Source: Vallitaleaceae bacterium 9-2 | Lineage (GTDB): Bacteria > Bacillota > Clostridia > Lachnospirales > Vallitaleaceae | Direction of reading: 5' to 3' | Assembly (NCBI GenBank): GCA_038396585.1 | Contig: CP121691.1 | Coordinates: 2,418,001-2,482,000, forward strand | DNA: 64,000 nt | In this document: one piece after another, positions 37,075-46,597 of the stretch | Numbering within the stretch: the first letter of the stretch is position 1 | Layout: each line of letters begins with the position of its first letter | Program-made: the position numbers and the translations under genes | Notes under the pieces: generated by a model | Told to the model about the DNA's origin: nothing | What the model saw: the letters and a program-made list of their open reading frames with translations, nothing else | The model's database searches: none

Positions 37075-37800
37075 TTAATGTTGAATTTGCTTCCAAAATC
37101 TATAATGTCTATTGACAACTTCACTAATTTGATCAACATCTTGACGAAGAATTAAATCCACTATATCTTTATGTAGATTGATAAAACTGTCTTTCACATC
37201 TTTTTGTATAATGCACTGGGTCGCTTGCTTTCTCGAAGGAATTGTAATACGGTCAACATAATGATACATACTGATTAACAGTACATTGTCAATCGCTTTT
37301 ACAATGGACATATGAAAATCAACATCTGCCTTAAGCAACACATCTATATCAATCTCTTCTTTATAGACTTGTACTTCTAGTTCTTCAAGGTATTTTATCA
37401 CGTCTGCCATGTTGTCTTTATGTAGCTTTTGGCTTGCCACCATAAGCATACCGATATCAAGAACTTTTCTTAATTCAATAATGTCGCTTGCTGAATCTTT
37501 TTGCAGTAAAATACCATACAGCATCGGGTCTAGCATCTGTTGTGTATAGGTATTACTTACATACGTCCCGTCAGCCCTCTTAATATGTACAACCCCATAG
37601 GATTCTAGAATTTTTATAGCTTCACGTACAGAGTTTCTCCCTACCTGCAACGCATTACACAATTCAACTTCTGTGGGAAGCCTCTCTCCCGGTTTTAGCT
37701 CCCCTTGAATGATTGCTTCTGTGATCTGGTCGACAATTTTTGACACAATGGACTTCTTGCTTTGCAATGGGACATCTAATATACCATTATTCTTTTCCAT
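37075..37800 (-). CDS. GntR/FadR-family regulator
   Basis: A 241-residue regulator with an N-terminal winged helix (IVDQITEAIIQGELKPGERL, ELCNALQVGRNSVREAIKIL) and an all-helical FCD ligand-binding domain (about 85-235; DVDFHMSIVKAIDNVLL). It is the first gene of a two-gene unit with BKACE. A near-perfect palindrome lies upstream of its start, so autoregulation is likely, with induction by a keto acid or amino-acid product as an inference. Confidence 0.9.
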   Translation of the reverse strand: MEKNNGILDVPLQSKKSIVSKIVDQITEAIIQGELKPGERLPTEVELCNALQVGRNSVREAIKILESYGVVHIKRADGTYVSNTYTQQMLDPMLYGILLQKDSASDIIELRKVLDIGMLMVASQKLHKDNMADVIKYLEELEVQVYKEEIDIDVLLKADVDFHMSIVKAIDNVLLISMYHYVDRITIPSRKQATQCIIQKDVKDSFINLHKDIVDLILRQDVDQISEVVNRHYRFWKQIQH

Positions 37801-37818
37801 AATTCACCACCTTTTATT

Positions 37819-37840
37819 TAACATCCAACGTAGGATGTTA
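37819..37840. promoter_or_regulatory. Probable GntR operator
   Basis: TAACATCC-AACGTA-GGATGTTA is a 22-base palindrome with a single mismatched pair, located 19 bases upstream of the GntR start and just downstream of a minus-strand TATAAT at 37850-37855. The position suits repression of the GntR-BKACE unit by its own product. Confidence 0.65.
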
Positions 37841-38087
37841 GGTTCTACTATTATAATGCCTGATTTATTTCTAAATGTAAATAGCCATCTCTTACAATAA
37901 TTACGTATCTTTTTGTACACTTTTCCAGATAGTCACACAATTTTTCATCTATCTCTAAGAGCATATTGTTTACTGTATCTTGTAAAAACTCTTTTTTGAA
38001 TTGGATAATCATCTCTTGTGTATGTTTTGAACAAATCTACTTTTTCCTATTATCTTCTTATTGAAACTTGTGATACCCCTTCCCATT
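37841..38087. other. Non-coding spacer between GntR promoter and rhamnosidase terminator
   Basis: Apart from the TATAAT box at 37850-37855 I see no ORF with a ribosome site, RNA gene or repeat here. It separates the upstream end of the GntR unit from the 3' end of the rhamnoside operon. Confidence 0.5.
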
Positions 38088-38128
38088 AAAAATACCCACA
38101 TCGGCTTAAATACTTGATGCGGGTATTT
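38088..38128 (-). terminator. Terminator of the rhamnoside operon
   Basis: Minus-strand AAATACCCGCATC pairs with GATGTGGGTATTT (one G-T pair) and is followed by TTAAT. It lies 14 bases past the GH78 stop at 38142. Confidence 0.8.
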
Positions 38129-38141
38129 CTATTATTGGACT

Positions 38142-40778
38142 CTAATTTAAAACATGTATTTCATATTCACCTGCCGTTAAATGAAGTATTGGACTCGCAC
38201 TGAGATTTTCAATCTCTTTTTCATTAACAAAAAGTTGTTTTATATCTTTTGGAGCTATAAAGTCTGCTTCGCAATCAAAAGGTACTTCAATTTTATATAT
38301 TGTCTTATCGCTTTTAATCTCCCACTCACTCTTATATCGCCCTGATGGAGAATCATACTTTGTCTTTATCCATGTAAATCTAGAATCTATCTGGGGTCTA
38401 ATAATCACCTTCTTAAAACCAGGTTTTTCTTCAACCGGGTTAATACCGCCCATATATCTATACATCCATTCAACAACTGATCCATAGGCATAGTGATTCA
38501 TGCTATTCATTCCTGTATCACTTACAAGACCATTTGGTAATACTGAGTTCCAACGTTCCCACACGGTTGTAGCTCCCATATTTACTTCATAAAGCCAGCC
38601 TGGGTATTCTTCATTGAGTAATAAACTATAGGCATGCTCTACATATCCATTTTCAGATAGCACCGGACACAAATATGGTGTTCCTACAAAACCTGTATCC
38701 AAATACATATTATTACTCTGTAATTTTTTAACCAAATCTTTGGTAACACTTTTTTTATATTCTTCTGGAACGATATCCATGTATAATGCCATAATCATTG
38801 CCGTTTGCGTTTCGATTGTCACCTTACCATCTGAGGTGAAATATTCCTTTTGAAAGGCTTCTTTTATTTCGTCGGATAGTTTTTGATATTCATCGGCTTC
38901 ATCTTTTTTGCCTAATACTTTTGCTGCCTTCGCTGTTAATCTTGCAGAATAATAATAATACGCTGATGCAACAAAATAAGGATCGGTTCCTCCAAAAGAG
39001 CTATTCGGATCGGGGTTATCTAATGCTAACCAGTCAGCGAAATGGAATCCATGTTGCCATAATCTCTTCCCTTCACAATATTTTTCTTCCTGATTTTTTA
39101 TAAAATCAACCCATTTTCGCATGTTCTTATATTGAGTTTGTAAAAGTGACTTATCACCATAAAAAAGATATAGTGTCCATGGTATAATCGTCGCTGCATC
39201 GCCCCACGCACATGAACCATGCTGTACATTCTGTTCTTGTTTTGTGATTTTCATAATCTGGGACAATACATCTGGAACAACATGGGCTACAGACCCATTC
39301 AATTGCTCTTGCTCTAAATACATATCATACAAATATTTTGTATAAAATGCCGGTGTGTACATATTAAAGCTCGCTGTCGCTGCAAATACTTGAGCATCTC
39401 CTGTCCATCCCATTCGCTCATCACGTTGTGGACAATCTGTAGGTACATCTAAAAAATTCCCTTTTTGTCCCCACAATGCGTTTCTAAATAATTTGTTCAC
39501 TTTTTTATTCGACGTTTCTATATTTCCTGTACGTTTAAGGTCCGAATGAATAACACAACCTACAAAATCCTCTAAAGACAGATCTTTTATCCCTGTAACT
39601 TTTACATATCGAAATCCATAAAAAGTAAAATGAGGACGAACAACTTCTTTTTCTCCATTTGAAATATAGATAAATTCTTGCTTTGCTGTTCTCAAATTTT
39701 CATTATAAAAATTATCTTCCTGTAACAATTCTCCGTATTGTAGCTTGATTTGCTCACCCTTTTGCATATTCACTTCAAACTCAACCCATCCCGTAAGGAC
39801 TTGACCAAAATCAATCACTTTCTCACCTGCCGGTGTATTTAGCAATTGAATCGGCTTAACTTTTTCGATAATTTTCACTTCCGGACTTAATCGCTCCGTT
39901 ATTTTCGCTTCTGGTTTATCAGCATATATAACCGGCAATAATTCTGTATTGGGTAACATTTTTTTTGACCAATCTATAGCTAGTCGCGTCGCATCGATTA
40001 CTTCTCCATCATATATACTGCTCTTTAAAATGGAAGATTCATGCCAATGCCAACTTTCATCCGTTCCAATGATCATCTGACTCCCATCAAGAAATTCAAT
40101 AACAAGATCACATAAAAATTTAAATTCATTTCCATATAACTGGTCTAATTTATCAATAAATCCAAATCGTCCCTTATACCATCCGTTCCCCACAATACTT
40201 CCGACGATATTTTCTCCATCCTTAAGGGCTGCGGTAATATCATATGTCTGATATTGTATCCAATGATTATAGTCATTAAAAAAGGGGGTTAAATATTCAT
40301 CACCTATTTTATGTCCATTGATTTTTAGTTCATATAGCCCAAGACCAATAACATAAGCACGTGCCGATTTTATTTTTTTATCGATGGCAAATCTCTTCAC
40401 AAACACTGGATGACTTGTTGATGTTTCATTGGTTGTAATCCATTTCCCCAACCATGCTTTTTCCATTTTTCCTGTTTCAAACCAGGCGATCTCACTAATG
40501 CCTTGATCGCCATTATCCGCAAAAACCTCTACATTCCAATAATATCGAGTACATGGATGCAGTTTGATATCAACGGCGACTCCAAGCGAATTTAAATCTT
40601 GTCGATAACCACTGTCATAAATAATTGTATTAAAGTCTATATCTAGCGCTATTTGTATTTTCGCTTCTTTTTGTTTGGTTCCTGTTGATTGTTCCACCAC
40701 CCATGAAAAAACGGGGTTTTCTATCATAAATCCTAAAGGATTTTCTATATGATTCGTTCTAAGTTGGTCTATTATCAT
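38142..40778 (-). CDS. GH78 alpha-L-rhamnosidase
   Basis: An 878-residue cytoplasmic enzyme (no signal peptide) that removes terminal alpha-L-rhamnose by inversion. It has the full family layout: N-terminal beta-sandwich modules (Bac_rhamnosid_N, about 135-400), a catalytic (alpha/alpha)6 barrel holding the signature DCPQRDERMGWTGD (448-461), and a C-terminal beta-sandwich (about 790-878). It is the last gene of the LacI-led ABC operon, so it acts on imported rhamnosyl oligosaccharides or glycosides. AAAGG lies upstream of the ATG. Rhamnose-catabolic genes are absent from this window. Confidence 0.95.
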   Translation of the reverse strand: MIIDQLRTNHIENPLGFMIENPVFSWVVEQSTGTKQKEAKIQIALDIDFNTIIYDSGYRQDLNSLGVAVDIKLHPCTRYYWNVEVFADNGDQGISEIAWFETGKMEKAWLGKWITTNETSTSHPVFVKRFAIDKKIKSARAYVIGLGLYELKINGHKIGDEYLTPFFNDYNHWIQYQTYDITAALKDGENIVGSIVGNGWYKGRFGFIDKLDQLYGNEFKFLCDLVIEFLDGSQMIIGTDESWHWHESSILKSSIYDGEVIDATRLAIDWSKKMLPNTELLPVIYADKPEAKITERLSPEVKIIEKVKPIQLLNTPAGEKVIDFGQVLTGWVEFEVNMQKGEQIKLQYGELLQEDNFYNENLRTAKQEFIYISNGEKEVVRPHFTFYGFRYVKVTGIKDLSLEDFVGCVIHSDLKRTGNIETSNKKVNKLFRNALWGQKGNFLDVPTDCPQRDERMGWTGDAQVFAATASFNMYTPAFYTKYLYDMYLEQEQLNGSVAHVVPDVLSQIMKITKQEQNVQHGSCAWGDAATIIPWTLYLFYGDKSLLQTQYKNMRKWVDFIKNQEEKYCEGKRLWQHGFHFADWLALDNPDPNSSFGGTDPYFVASAYYYYSARLTAKAAKVLGKKDEADEYQKLSDEIKEAFQKEYFTSDGKVTIETQTAMIMALYMDIVPEEYKKSVTKDLVKKLQSNNMYLDTGFVGTPYLCPVLSENGYVEHAYSLLLNEEYPGWLYEVNMGATTVWERWNSVLPNGLVSDTGMNSMNHYAYGSVVEWMYRYMGGINPVEEKPGFKKVIIRPQIDSRFTWIKTKYDSPSGRYKSEWEIKSDKTIYKIEVPFDCEADFIAPKDIKQLFVNEKEIENLSASPILHLTAGEYEIHVLN

Positions 40779-40820
40779 AATATTTACCTTTCATTCGTTG
40801 AATATCGTTGTGTGATTTTT

Positions 40821-41651
40821 TTACCCTTTAACTGCTCCTGAAGTTAATCCTTCCATATAAAGCCTTGATGTAAAGATAAAAAGTATAAACAAAGGGAGTG
40901 TTGCAAAGACAAACCCTGCAACCATTGAACCTAAATCTATACTACCTGTTGCAGATTGAAACACTCGTATAGCTACGGTTATAACCTGCTTTGAATTGTT
41001 CTCGATTGCCATTAATGGCCAAATAAAGTCGTTGTAGTAATCAATCATCTTCATAACAACCACGGTGGCGATAATAGGTTTCGATAGAGGAACAGCAATT
41101 TTTGCTAATATTCCTAGGTCTGTACATCCATCAATTTTAGCAGACTCAAATAATTCTTTAGGAAGTCCTTGCATAAATGTTCTACAAAGTAAAATCCCAA
41201 AAACCTGACCACCGGAAACCCATGGCAAAATTAAGGCAAGCCATGTATTATAAATACCGTATGTCTGAATAAGCGAATATTGAGGGGTCAATGTCAGTAC
41301 TCCCGGTACCATCATTAATGACAGTACTGCAAAAAAGAGAAAGTTCTTTCCCGGAAACTCCATAGTTGCAAAGACGTAGCCGCCCATTGCCGATAAGACT
41401 CCTGTAAGCAAGGTTGCAAGAGTGACGACAATCATTGTATTAATCATATTGGGAATCAACATACTGATAGCTTTATCATAATTAGCCCATTGTATAGGAT
41501 TAGGACGGGCAAAAAAATCGCCATAAATTTGTACGTTAGATTTTAAGGATAATGTAAGCATTAATATGATAGGAGTAAAGGCCAAGATAAGCATGACTAA
41601 TGCAGTGATTCCAATGGTTATCTGAAATGTGAGTATCTTTTTTCTTTTCAT
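40821..41651 (-). CDS. Sugar ABC permease, MalG type (rhamnoside operon)
   Basis: A 276-residue CUT1 permease with about six helices and EAA loop ESAKIDGCTDLGILAKIAVP, ending GLTSGAVKG. I use the ATG at 41649-41651 (MKRKKILTFQ), preceded by AGGAGAGG 4 bases away; an ATG six codons earlier overlaps the preceding gene and lacks a ribosome site. Partner of the propeller-fused MalF homologue. Confidence 0.93.
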   Translation of the reverse strand: MKRKKILTFQITIGITALVMLILAFTPIILMLTLSLKSNVQIYGDFFARPNPIQWANYDKAISMLIPNMINTMIVVTLATLLTGVLSAMGGYVFATMEFPGKNFLFFAVLSLMMVPGVLTLTPQYSLIQTYGIYNTWLALILPWVSGGQVFGILLCRTFMQGLPKELFESAKIDGCTDLGILAKIAVPLSKPIIATVVVMKMIDYYNDFIWPLMAIENNSKQVITVAIRVFQSATGSIDLGSMVAGFVFATLPLFILFIFTSRLYMEGLTSGAVKG

Positions 41652-41661
41652 TTTTCCTCTC

Positions 41662-43626
41662 CTATTCATACGTCGATTTCATGCGCAGATTAATAATTGT
41701 ACCGATCATAATAAATAAAAACATGACAACCCCTAATGCACATGCATATCCATATCGACCAAATTTTGTTGCATTATAATATAATTCAAGTCCTGGAACA
41801 TATGTGCTAGTTCCCGGCCCACCACCAGTCAATATATATATTGACGTAAAATCTTGAACAACGCCTATAAACGTCAATACCAACATCATTTTTATTTGTG
41901 GAAAGATCATCGGTATTTGTATTTTACTAAAAACATCAAATCGCCTTGCTCCATCAACTTTAGCTGCTTCAAACAAAGAATGGTCAATATCAATAAATCC
42001 ACCATAATAAACAAGAAACGCTAGTGCATTAATAAAGGGAAATCCCATAAAAATTATCGCCCAAATGGCCGTTTTTTCATCACCTAACCATACTCGTTGT
42101 AGATTTTCTAAGCCTACAGTACCAAGAAGCTGATTAATCAGTCCTATTGTCGGATCGTAGATTTGTTGCCATATTAAAGCTGTAACAACCCCTGGAACAA
42201 CCATTGGAAGTACAAATAGAAAACGTAAACTATACTTTATTCGATCTGATTTCATAGAAAATACAAGCCAAGCTACAAATATAGGTACCGTAAGAATTTT
42301 TAAAAATCCAGTAAACAGTAATAATGCAAGGTTACTAAGCCCGGTTAAAAAATATCCTTCTGCAAACATTAATTTGAAGTTTTCTAACCCTACGAATTTA
42401 ATTTCAGCAAGTGTATTAAAATCCTTAGACCAGTTGGTAAAAGCTCTAGTAAAGGCAATATAGACTGGTGTATAATTAAAAAAGATAAGCAAGATGAATG
42501 TTGGCAAGAGTAACAAATATGCCGTCCTATGTTTTTTTAGAATTGCTATAATTTTTTTGACTTGAACACTAAAACGAGGCACAAGTGTGTAGACACAACC
42601 TAAAATTCCAAAAATAACTCCAAAAAGTAATATTTGTAATATACCTTCTGATTTTTTTAAGGCCAAAATCATACTTAGATCATTGGTTTTTAGACGTAAA
42701 ATGAAATCACCTAATCCCGTTACATATACTGTTCCTTTTTGTATCATAATGTCTGTAATACTATTTTCTGCTTCATAGTGATATATCGGAACGTCCTCTC
42801 CATTATAAATATAAATATTACCTTCTTCTGTTCCGACAAAGATATACTCGCTATCACTACTTACAGCTTTTGCTGTTACATCACTCGTTGCTACCGGCAC
42901 TCCATGACGTACAAGTTCAAAGCGATCATTTATAACATAATACGATCCGTCAATACATAAGGCCAGTGTATGCTCAGATGTTCTTTCTACGTCAACTAAT
43001 TCATACTTTGTCTGGAATTTTTTTATTTCTTCTCCTTCTTTTGAAATTTCAAGGAGTTCTCCTCGGTTATTAATTAGAAGGATGCTTGCGTCATCACGTC
43101 CATATTCAATTCCTTGGATACGAGTCTTATATGAAAAATTATTAACTAATTGACCTTCACTTGAATAAACTAAGATATTATGCTTATTTGTATTTACGCC
43201 TGCTGAAACAATAATCTCAGTGCCCGTTGTATTGACATCAATATCATAGATTCGTCTTTGTACATTTATATCGCCAACAATTTCTCCTGTCTCTGTGTTG
43301 ATAATATATACATGGTTGTCTTCATTCCCCGCATATAGAAGTCCTTGTTCTTCTTTTACCACAATCTTTTTAAAAGGTCCCTTTGCCTTAAGTTCCCATA
43401 ATTTCTCACCATCTTGATAGGCTAACAAAACATTGTTGTACGTTCCGACGAAAAAGGTATCTGAAACCGGATCATATTCCATACTATAATTTTGTAACTG
43501 CGTATCGATATCCATTGGCTCAATAATTTCTAAACCTTGATTAATCTTCAATAAAATACCGACGATAAGGCTTAAAACCAGTGTTAGTACTATACACAAA
43601 ATTTTCCATTTTTTTTTGTTTTTCAT
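41662..43626 (-). CDS. MalF-type permease fused to an extracellular beta-propeller
   Basis: A 654-residue fusion, about twice the normal MalF length. A transmembrane helix (about 8-26) is followed by about 280 residues of repeated four-strand blades (40-315) of PQQ/WD40-like type: recurring patterns such as GTYNNVLLAYQDGEKLWELK, GNEDNHVYIINTETGEI and GTEEGNIYIYNGEDV. A second helix (328-348) returns to the cytoplasm and residues 365-654 are an ordinary CUT1 permease with EAA loop EAAKVDGARRFDVFSKIQIP. The propeller should face outside. A role in docking the binding protein or sensing sugar is inference. AGGAGG precedes the start. Confidence 0.88.
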   Translation of the reverse strand: MKNKKKWKILCIVLTLVLSLIVGILLKINQGLEIIEPMDIDTQLQNYSMEYDPVSDTFFVGTYNNVLLAYQDGEKLWELKAKGPFKKIVVKEEQGLLYAGNEDNHVYIINTETGEIVGDINVQRRIYDIDVNTTGTEIIVSAGVNTNKHNILVYSSEGQLVNNFSYKTRIQGIEYGRDDASILLINNRGELLEISKEGEEIKKFQTKYELVDVERTSEHTLALCIDGSYYVINDRFELVRHGVPVATSDVTAKAVSSDSEYIFVGTEEGNIYIYNGEDVPIYHYEAENSITDIMIQKGTVYVTGLGDFILRLKTNDLSMILALKKSEGILQILLFGVIFGILGCVYTLVPRFSVQVKKIIAILKKHRTAYLLLLPTFILLIFFNYTPVYIAFTRAFTNWSKDFNTLAEIKFVGLENFKLMFAEGYFLTGLSNLALLLFTGFLKILTVPIFVAWLVFSMKSDRIKYSLRFLFVLPMVVPGVVTALIWQQIYDPTIGLINQLLGTVGLENLQRVWLGDEKTAIWAIIFMGFPFINALAFLVYYGGFIDIDHSLFEAAKVDGARRFDVFSKIQIPMIFPQIKMMLVLTFIGVVQDFTSIYILTGGGPGTSTYVPGLELYYNATKFGRYGYACALGVVMFLFIMIGTIINLRMKSTYE

Positions 43627-43647
43627 TACACCCTCCTAGTTTAGTAA

Positions 43648-43671
43648 GATTCCTCTCATGTGAGAGGAATC
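43648..43671 (-). promoter_or_regulatory. Intercistronic hairpin between binding-protein and MalF-type genes
   Basis: GATTCCTCTCA pairs with TGAGAGGAATC across a two-base centre. It lies 10 bases past the binding-protein stop and upstream of the MalF-type ribosome site, without a T-run. Like the hairpin at 26458-26493, it is placed to stabilise or partly terminate after the binding-protein cistron. Confidence 0.6.
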
Positions 43672-43681
43672 CATAAAATCA

Positions 43682-45325
43682 TTATTGTCCTGTAGGTGCA
43701 CTTTGCGGATTTTCCAAATCTGTTTCACTGATTCCCGATGTTTTCATTGCTTCTGGTAAATATGTTTGTATATTTTCCTTATGCGCCTGTAACCATTCGT
43801 CAACTGAAATATCTCCATTTAAGTAATCATAAGAGTAGTCATAAAATAAACGATAGGATTCTTGAATATCGCCTTGGCTGCCTGCCATTCCACGAGCTAA
43901 CATTTGACTGTATCCCTTTTGTGCATTTCCTATAAATTCTAAGTCTGCATATGAGTCCGCAATCTTACTTGGTAATTCAACACCATACACTAAGGATGGT
44001 CCGTTTGGAACCATATCTGCATCTACCCCCGCATTGAGGTAAATTGTTTGACCTTCTTTAGATGATAAATACATTAAGAAATCAACGACAAGTGCATCAT
44101 GTTCCTTATCTTTTTTGATTGCTCCCAAGAAACCATTCGCCACTTCGATCGTTCGCGCCGGTGCCTCTATACCTTCTCCCTCCATCGATGGCATATTAAA
44201 AGTTCCTAATTCAAATGACTTTATACCTTCAATCACTTGATCGTCTGCTGTTTTAAGTTCTTCACCTGATGATACCTTGTCCATATCTTTTTGAAAATGA
44301 ACTAATCTCCAAGCACCGTCTACTGTGATAGCTGCTTTTCCTTGATAAAACAAAGGTATTCCATCTTTTGTTCCAAAAAATGCATCTCCACCAGCATACT
44401 GCGGAAATACTTTCGCAAAATTTTCCCATACGGTTTTCATTCCCACTGAATCGGGTGCATATATCCCTTCTTTAACAGCCTTAAAAGCTCGAACAGCATT
44501 ATAATTGACTTTCCAATTATCATCATTGTATGGATCTGAAGGATCATATTTCCATGTACCGTCAACATCTGGATCATAACAGTAATCGCCTTCTTGAGCC
44601 CGAAAAACATTAATCATTGAACGCGTTGTTTGATCTGCATATATCTGAGCTAACCAACCCATTTTTTCCGACCAGAAACTATTAAAATCACCAGGTATTG
44701 AAATCGGTTGATAACCTGCTGCATATATTTGTTCACATGCCTTTATAAGTTCATCCCACGTCTGTGGTGCTTCAATACCAACCTTTTCAAAAATATCTTT
44801 ATTATATAACCAGATAACTTGAACAGAATCTAAACTTAATGCCGTCCACTCGCCACGTGCCAAATCACGAACTTGCATTGAATAATTAAATTGTTCTGTC
44901 CATGGGATATCTGAATAAGGACTAATGCTATCTGCATACTCCATAAAATTGATGGATTTTCCAATTGCGGCTGAACCCGCTAAGTTGATATTGATAATAT
45001 CTGTTGATGGATTTTGTGTTGTAAAAATATTTTGAACCCATTCTCCATAACCTTCTGATGGTTTTAAATCCACAATTACATCAACATTTGGATGCTTTTT
45101 TGAATATGCTGCAGCAACAGCATTCCAAGCTTCTTCTACACCTACGCCAGCTTGAGTATTAATTGTTATCGTTTGTTGTTTTGCCTCGGACTCAGCAGCC
45201 ACCTGTTGAGTGTCTGTTTCTTCTTTTCCTTGATTGCTTTCTGTATTTGAACATCCAGCGACACTTCCAATCGTCAATAGAAAAATTAAAACAATCCCCA
45301 TAATTTTATTTAACTGTCTTTTCAT
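43682..45325 (-). CDS. Sugar-binding lipoprotein (rhamnoside operon)
   Basis: A 547-residue family-1 solute-binding lipoprotein, longer than average for CUT1 (about 420-450). The ATG at 45323-45325 (MKRQLNKIMG) has AGGAGG upstream; an upstream in-frame extension lacks one. Lipobox SVAGC is followed by an acidic spacer. Characteristic stretches are VWLYNKDIFEKVGIEAPQTW and GKAAITVDGAWRLVHF. First structural gene after LacI. Substrate is inferred to be a rhamnosyl oligosaccharide from the GH78 neighbour. Confidence 0.92.
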   Translation of the reverse strand: MKRQLNKIMGIVLIFLLTIGSVAGCSNTESNQGKEETDTQQVAAESEAKQQTITINTQAGVGVEEAWNAVAAAYSKKHPNVDVIVDLKPSEGYGEWVQNIFTTQNPSTDIININLAGSAAIGKSINFMEYADSISPYSDIPWTEQFNYSMQVRDLARGEWTALSLDSVQVIWLYNKDIFEKVGIEAPQTWDELIKACEQIYAAGYQPISIPGDFNSFWSEKMGWLAQIYADQTTRSMINVFRAQEGDYCYDPDVDGTWKYDPSDPYNDDNWKVNYNAVRAFKAVKEGIYAPDSVGMKTVWENFAKVFPQYAGGDAFFGTKDGIPLFYQGKAAITVDGAWRLVHFQKDMDKVSSGEELKTADDQVIEGIKSFELGTFNMPSMEGEGIEAPARTIEVANGFLGAIKKDKEHDALVVDFLMYLSSKEGQTIYLNAGVDADMVPNGPSLVYGVELPSKIADSYADLEFIGNAQKGYSQMLARGMAGSQGDIQESYRLFYDYSYDYLNGDISVDEWLQAHKENIQTYLPEAMKTSGISETDLENPQSAPTGQ

Positions 45326-45356
45326 TAATGACCTCCTTAAAATATTTTCGATAGAT

Positions 45357-46322
45357 TTATTTCTTTTTCCCAATACTCTCTTTACAAATAAACTCTGTTT
45401 TTATGATTTGATGCTTTTTAGGTGCGGTGTTGATTGTGTCAATTAGTAATTGCATCAAGTTTTCTCCTGTATTAAATGCTTGTGTATCAATTGTTGATAG
45501 CGAGGGTGACATTCTCTTTAAAACGGATATATGGTCACATCCTACAATAGAAACATCTTCAGGTATAGATAATCCCTCTTTTCGTAAAATAGTAGCTGCT
45601 CCCATAGCCATTAAATCATTAAGTGCAAAGACTGCAGAGAATTTCGTTTTCTTTTCCAATAAAGTCTCCATAGCAATTTCTCCCGACTCCTCATTTGTCT
45701 TTCCATCATTATTAACTTCTATATTTAAATCTGTATCCACTTCTAACCCTTTCGCTTTTAAAGCTTCAACAAAGTATTTGAACCTAAAATTAATTGACGG
45801 ATCAAGGGTAATTCCACTTAAAAAAGCTATATCTGAATGCCCATTTTTCACCAAACAATCAACCATGTCATACATTGCTTGCTTATAGTCTATAAAAACA
45901 TAATCTCCTGTTGTCACACATGGTATCTTGATTTTGTGTTTCATTTTAACATTTGGGTTCGCTACCGCCCAAATAACCCCATCAACACCTCTACTTGCTA
46001 ATTCAAGTACACTTTCTTCATTCGATAAGTCTACAGATATAACCGAAACAATATAGCCTTGTTCTGCTGCTATTTGCTGAGCTCCTTCAAGCATTTCACA
46101 GTAATATGGATTTTTTAAATTATCTACAAGCATTGCTACATGTCGCGTCTTTTGCGTCACTAAACTTCTCGCCACCAAATTCGGACGATAATTTAATGCA
46201 TCGATTGCATCTAATACACGTTGTTTAACTTCAGGTGTTACATTCTTACTTTTGTTAACAACATATGATACTGTTGCAACGGATACCCCCGCCCTTTCTG
46301 CTACATCTTTTCTTGTTGCCAT
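45357..46322 (-). CDS. LacI-family repressor
   Basis: A 321-residue repressor with an N-terminal LacI helix-turn-helix (TRKDVAERAGVSVATVSYVV), hinge helix (NYRPNLVARSL) and a periplasmic-binding-protein-like ligand domain. Two strong palindromes lie directly upstream of its start, so it probably controls itself and the following transporter and GH78 genes. AGGAGG precedes the ATG. The effector is likely rhamnose or a rhamnoside. Confidence 0.94.
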   Translation of the reverse strand: MATRKDVAERAGVSVATVSYVVNKSKNVTPEVKQRVLDAIDALNYRPNLVARSLVTQKTRHVAMLVDNLKNPYYCEMLEGAQQIAAEQGYIVSVISVDLSNEESVLELASRGVDGVIWAVANPNVKMKHKIKIPCVTTGDYVFIDYKQAMYDMVDCLVKNGHSDIAFLSGITLDPSINFRFKYFVEALKAKGLEVDTDLNIEVNNDGKTNEESGEIAMETLLEKKTKFSAVFALNDLMAMGAATILRKEGLSIPEDVSIVGCDHISVLKRMSPSLSTIDTQAFNTGENLMQLLIDTINTAPKKHQIIKTEFICKESIGKKK

Positions 46323-46338
46323 CTCAACACCTCCTATA

Positions 46339-46362
46339 TTTTGGTTACGCGCGTAACCAAAA
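46339..46362. promoter_or_regulatory. LacI operator 1
   Basis: A perfect 24-base palindrome with half-site TTTTGGTTACGC and central CG step, 17 bases upstream of the repressor start. It shares GTTACnC/GnGTAAC with operator 2. Confidence 0.85.
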
Positions 46363-46372
46363 GCTTTAAAAA

Positions 46373-46392
46373 ATAGTTACTCGAGTAACTAT
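46373..46392. promoter_or_regulatory. LacI operator 2
   Basis: A perfect 20-base palindrome with half-site ATAGTTACTC. Its centre is 32 bp (three helical turns) from operator 1, so two repressor dimers would sit on the same face of the DNA. Confidence 0.85.
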
Positions 46393-46510
46393 GACAGTAA
46401 ATATGATATCACAATTTTACAAATATGCATATATCTAATTTTAATACATATTTCAACGCTTTATTGTTACTATTGCACAAATATACTTTATAAACATAGT
46501 CCAATAACAT

Positions 46511-46542
46511 AAAAAGGCTCAAGTGATTTCTCACTTGAGCCT
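46511..46542 (-). terminator. Terminator downstream of tRNA-Thr
   Basis: A perfect 12-bp stem (AGGCTCAAGTGA / TCACTTGAGCCT) with a four-base loop and TTTTT following on the minus strand. Confidence 0.88.
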
Positions 46543-46597
46543 AAATGGCTAGTTGTATTTTAGGGGTTCCCCCAACAATTAACAAAGAGCCTTCCTT

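Noticed and set aside
45427-45888. 153-codon plus-strand ORF inside the LacI gene
   Set aside because: A shadow frame of a clear LacI repressor with no start signal.
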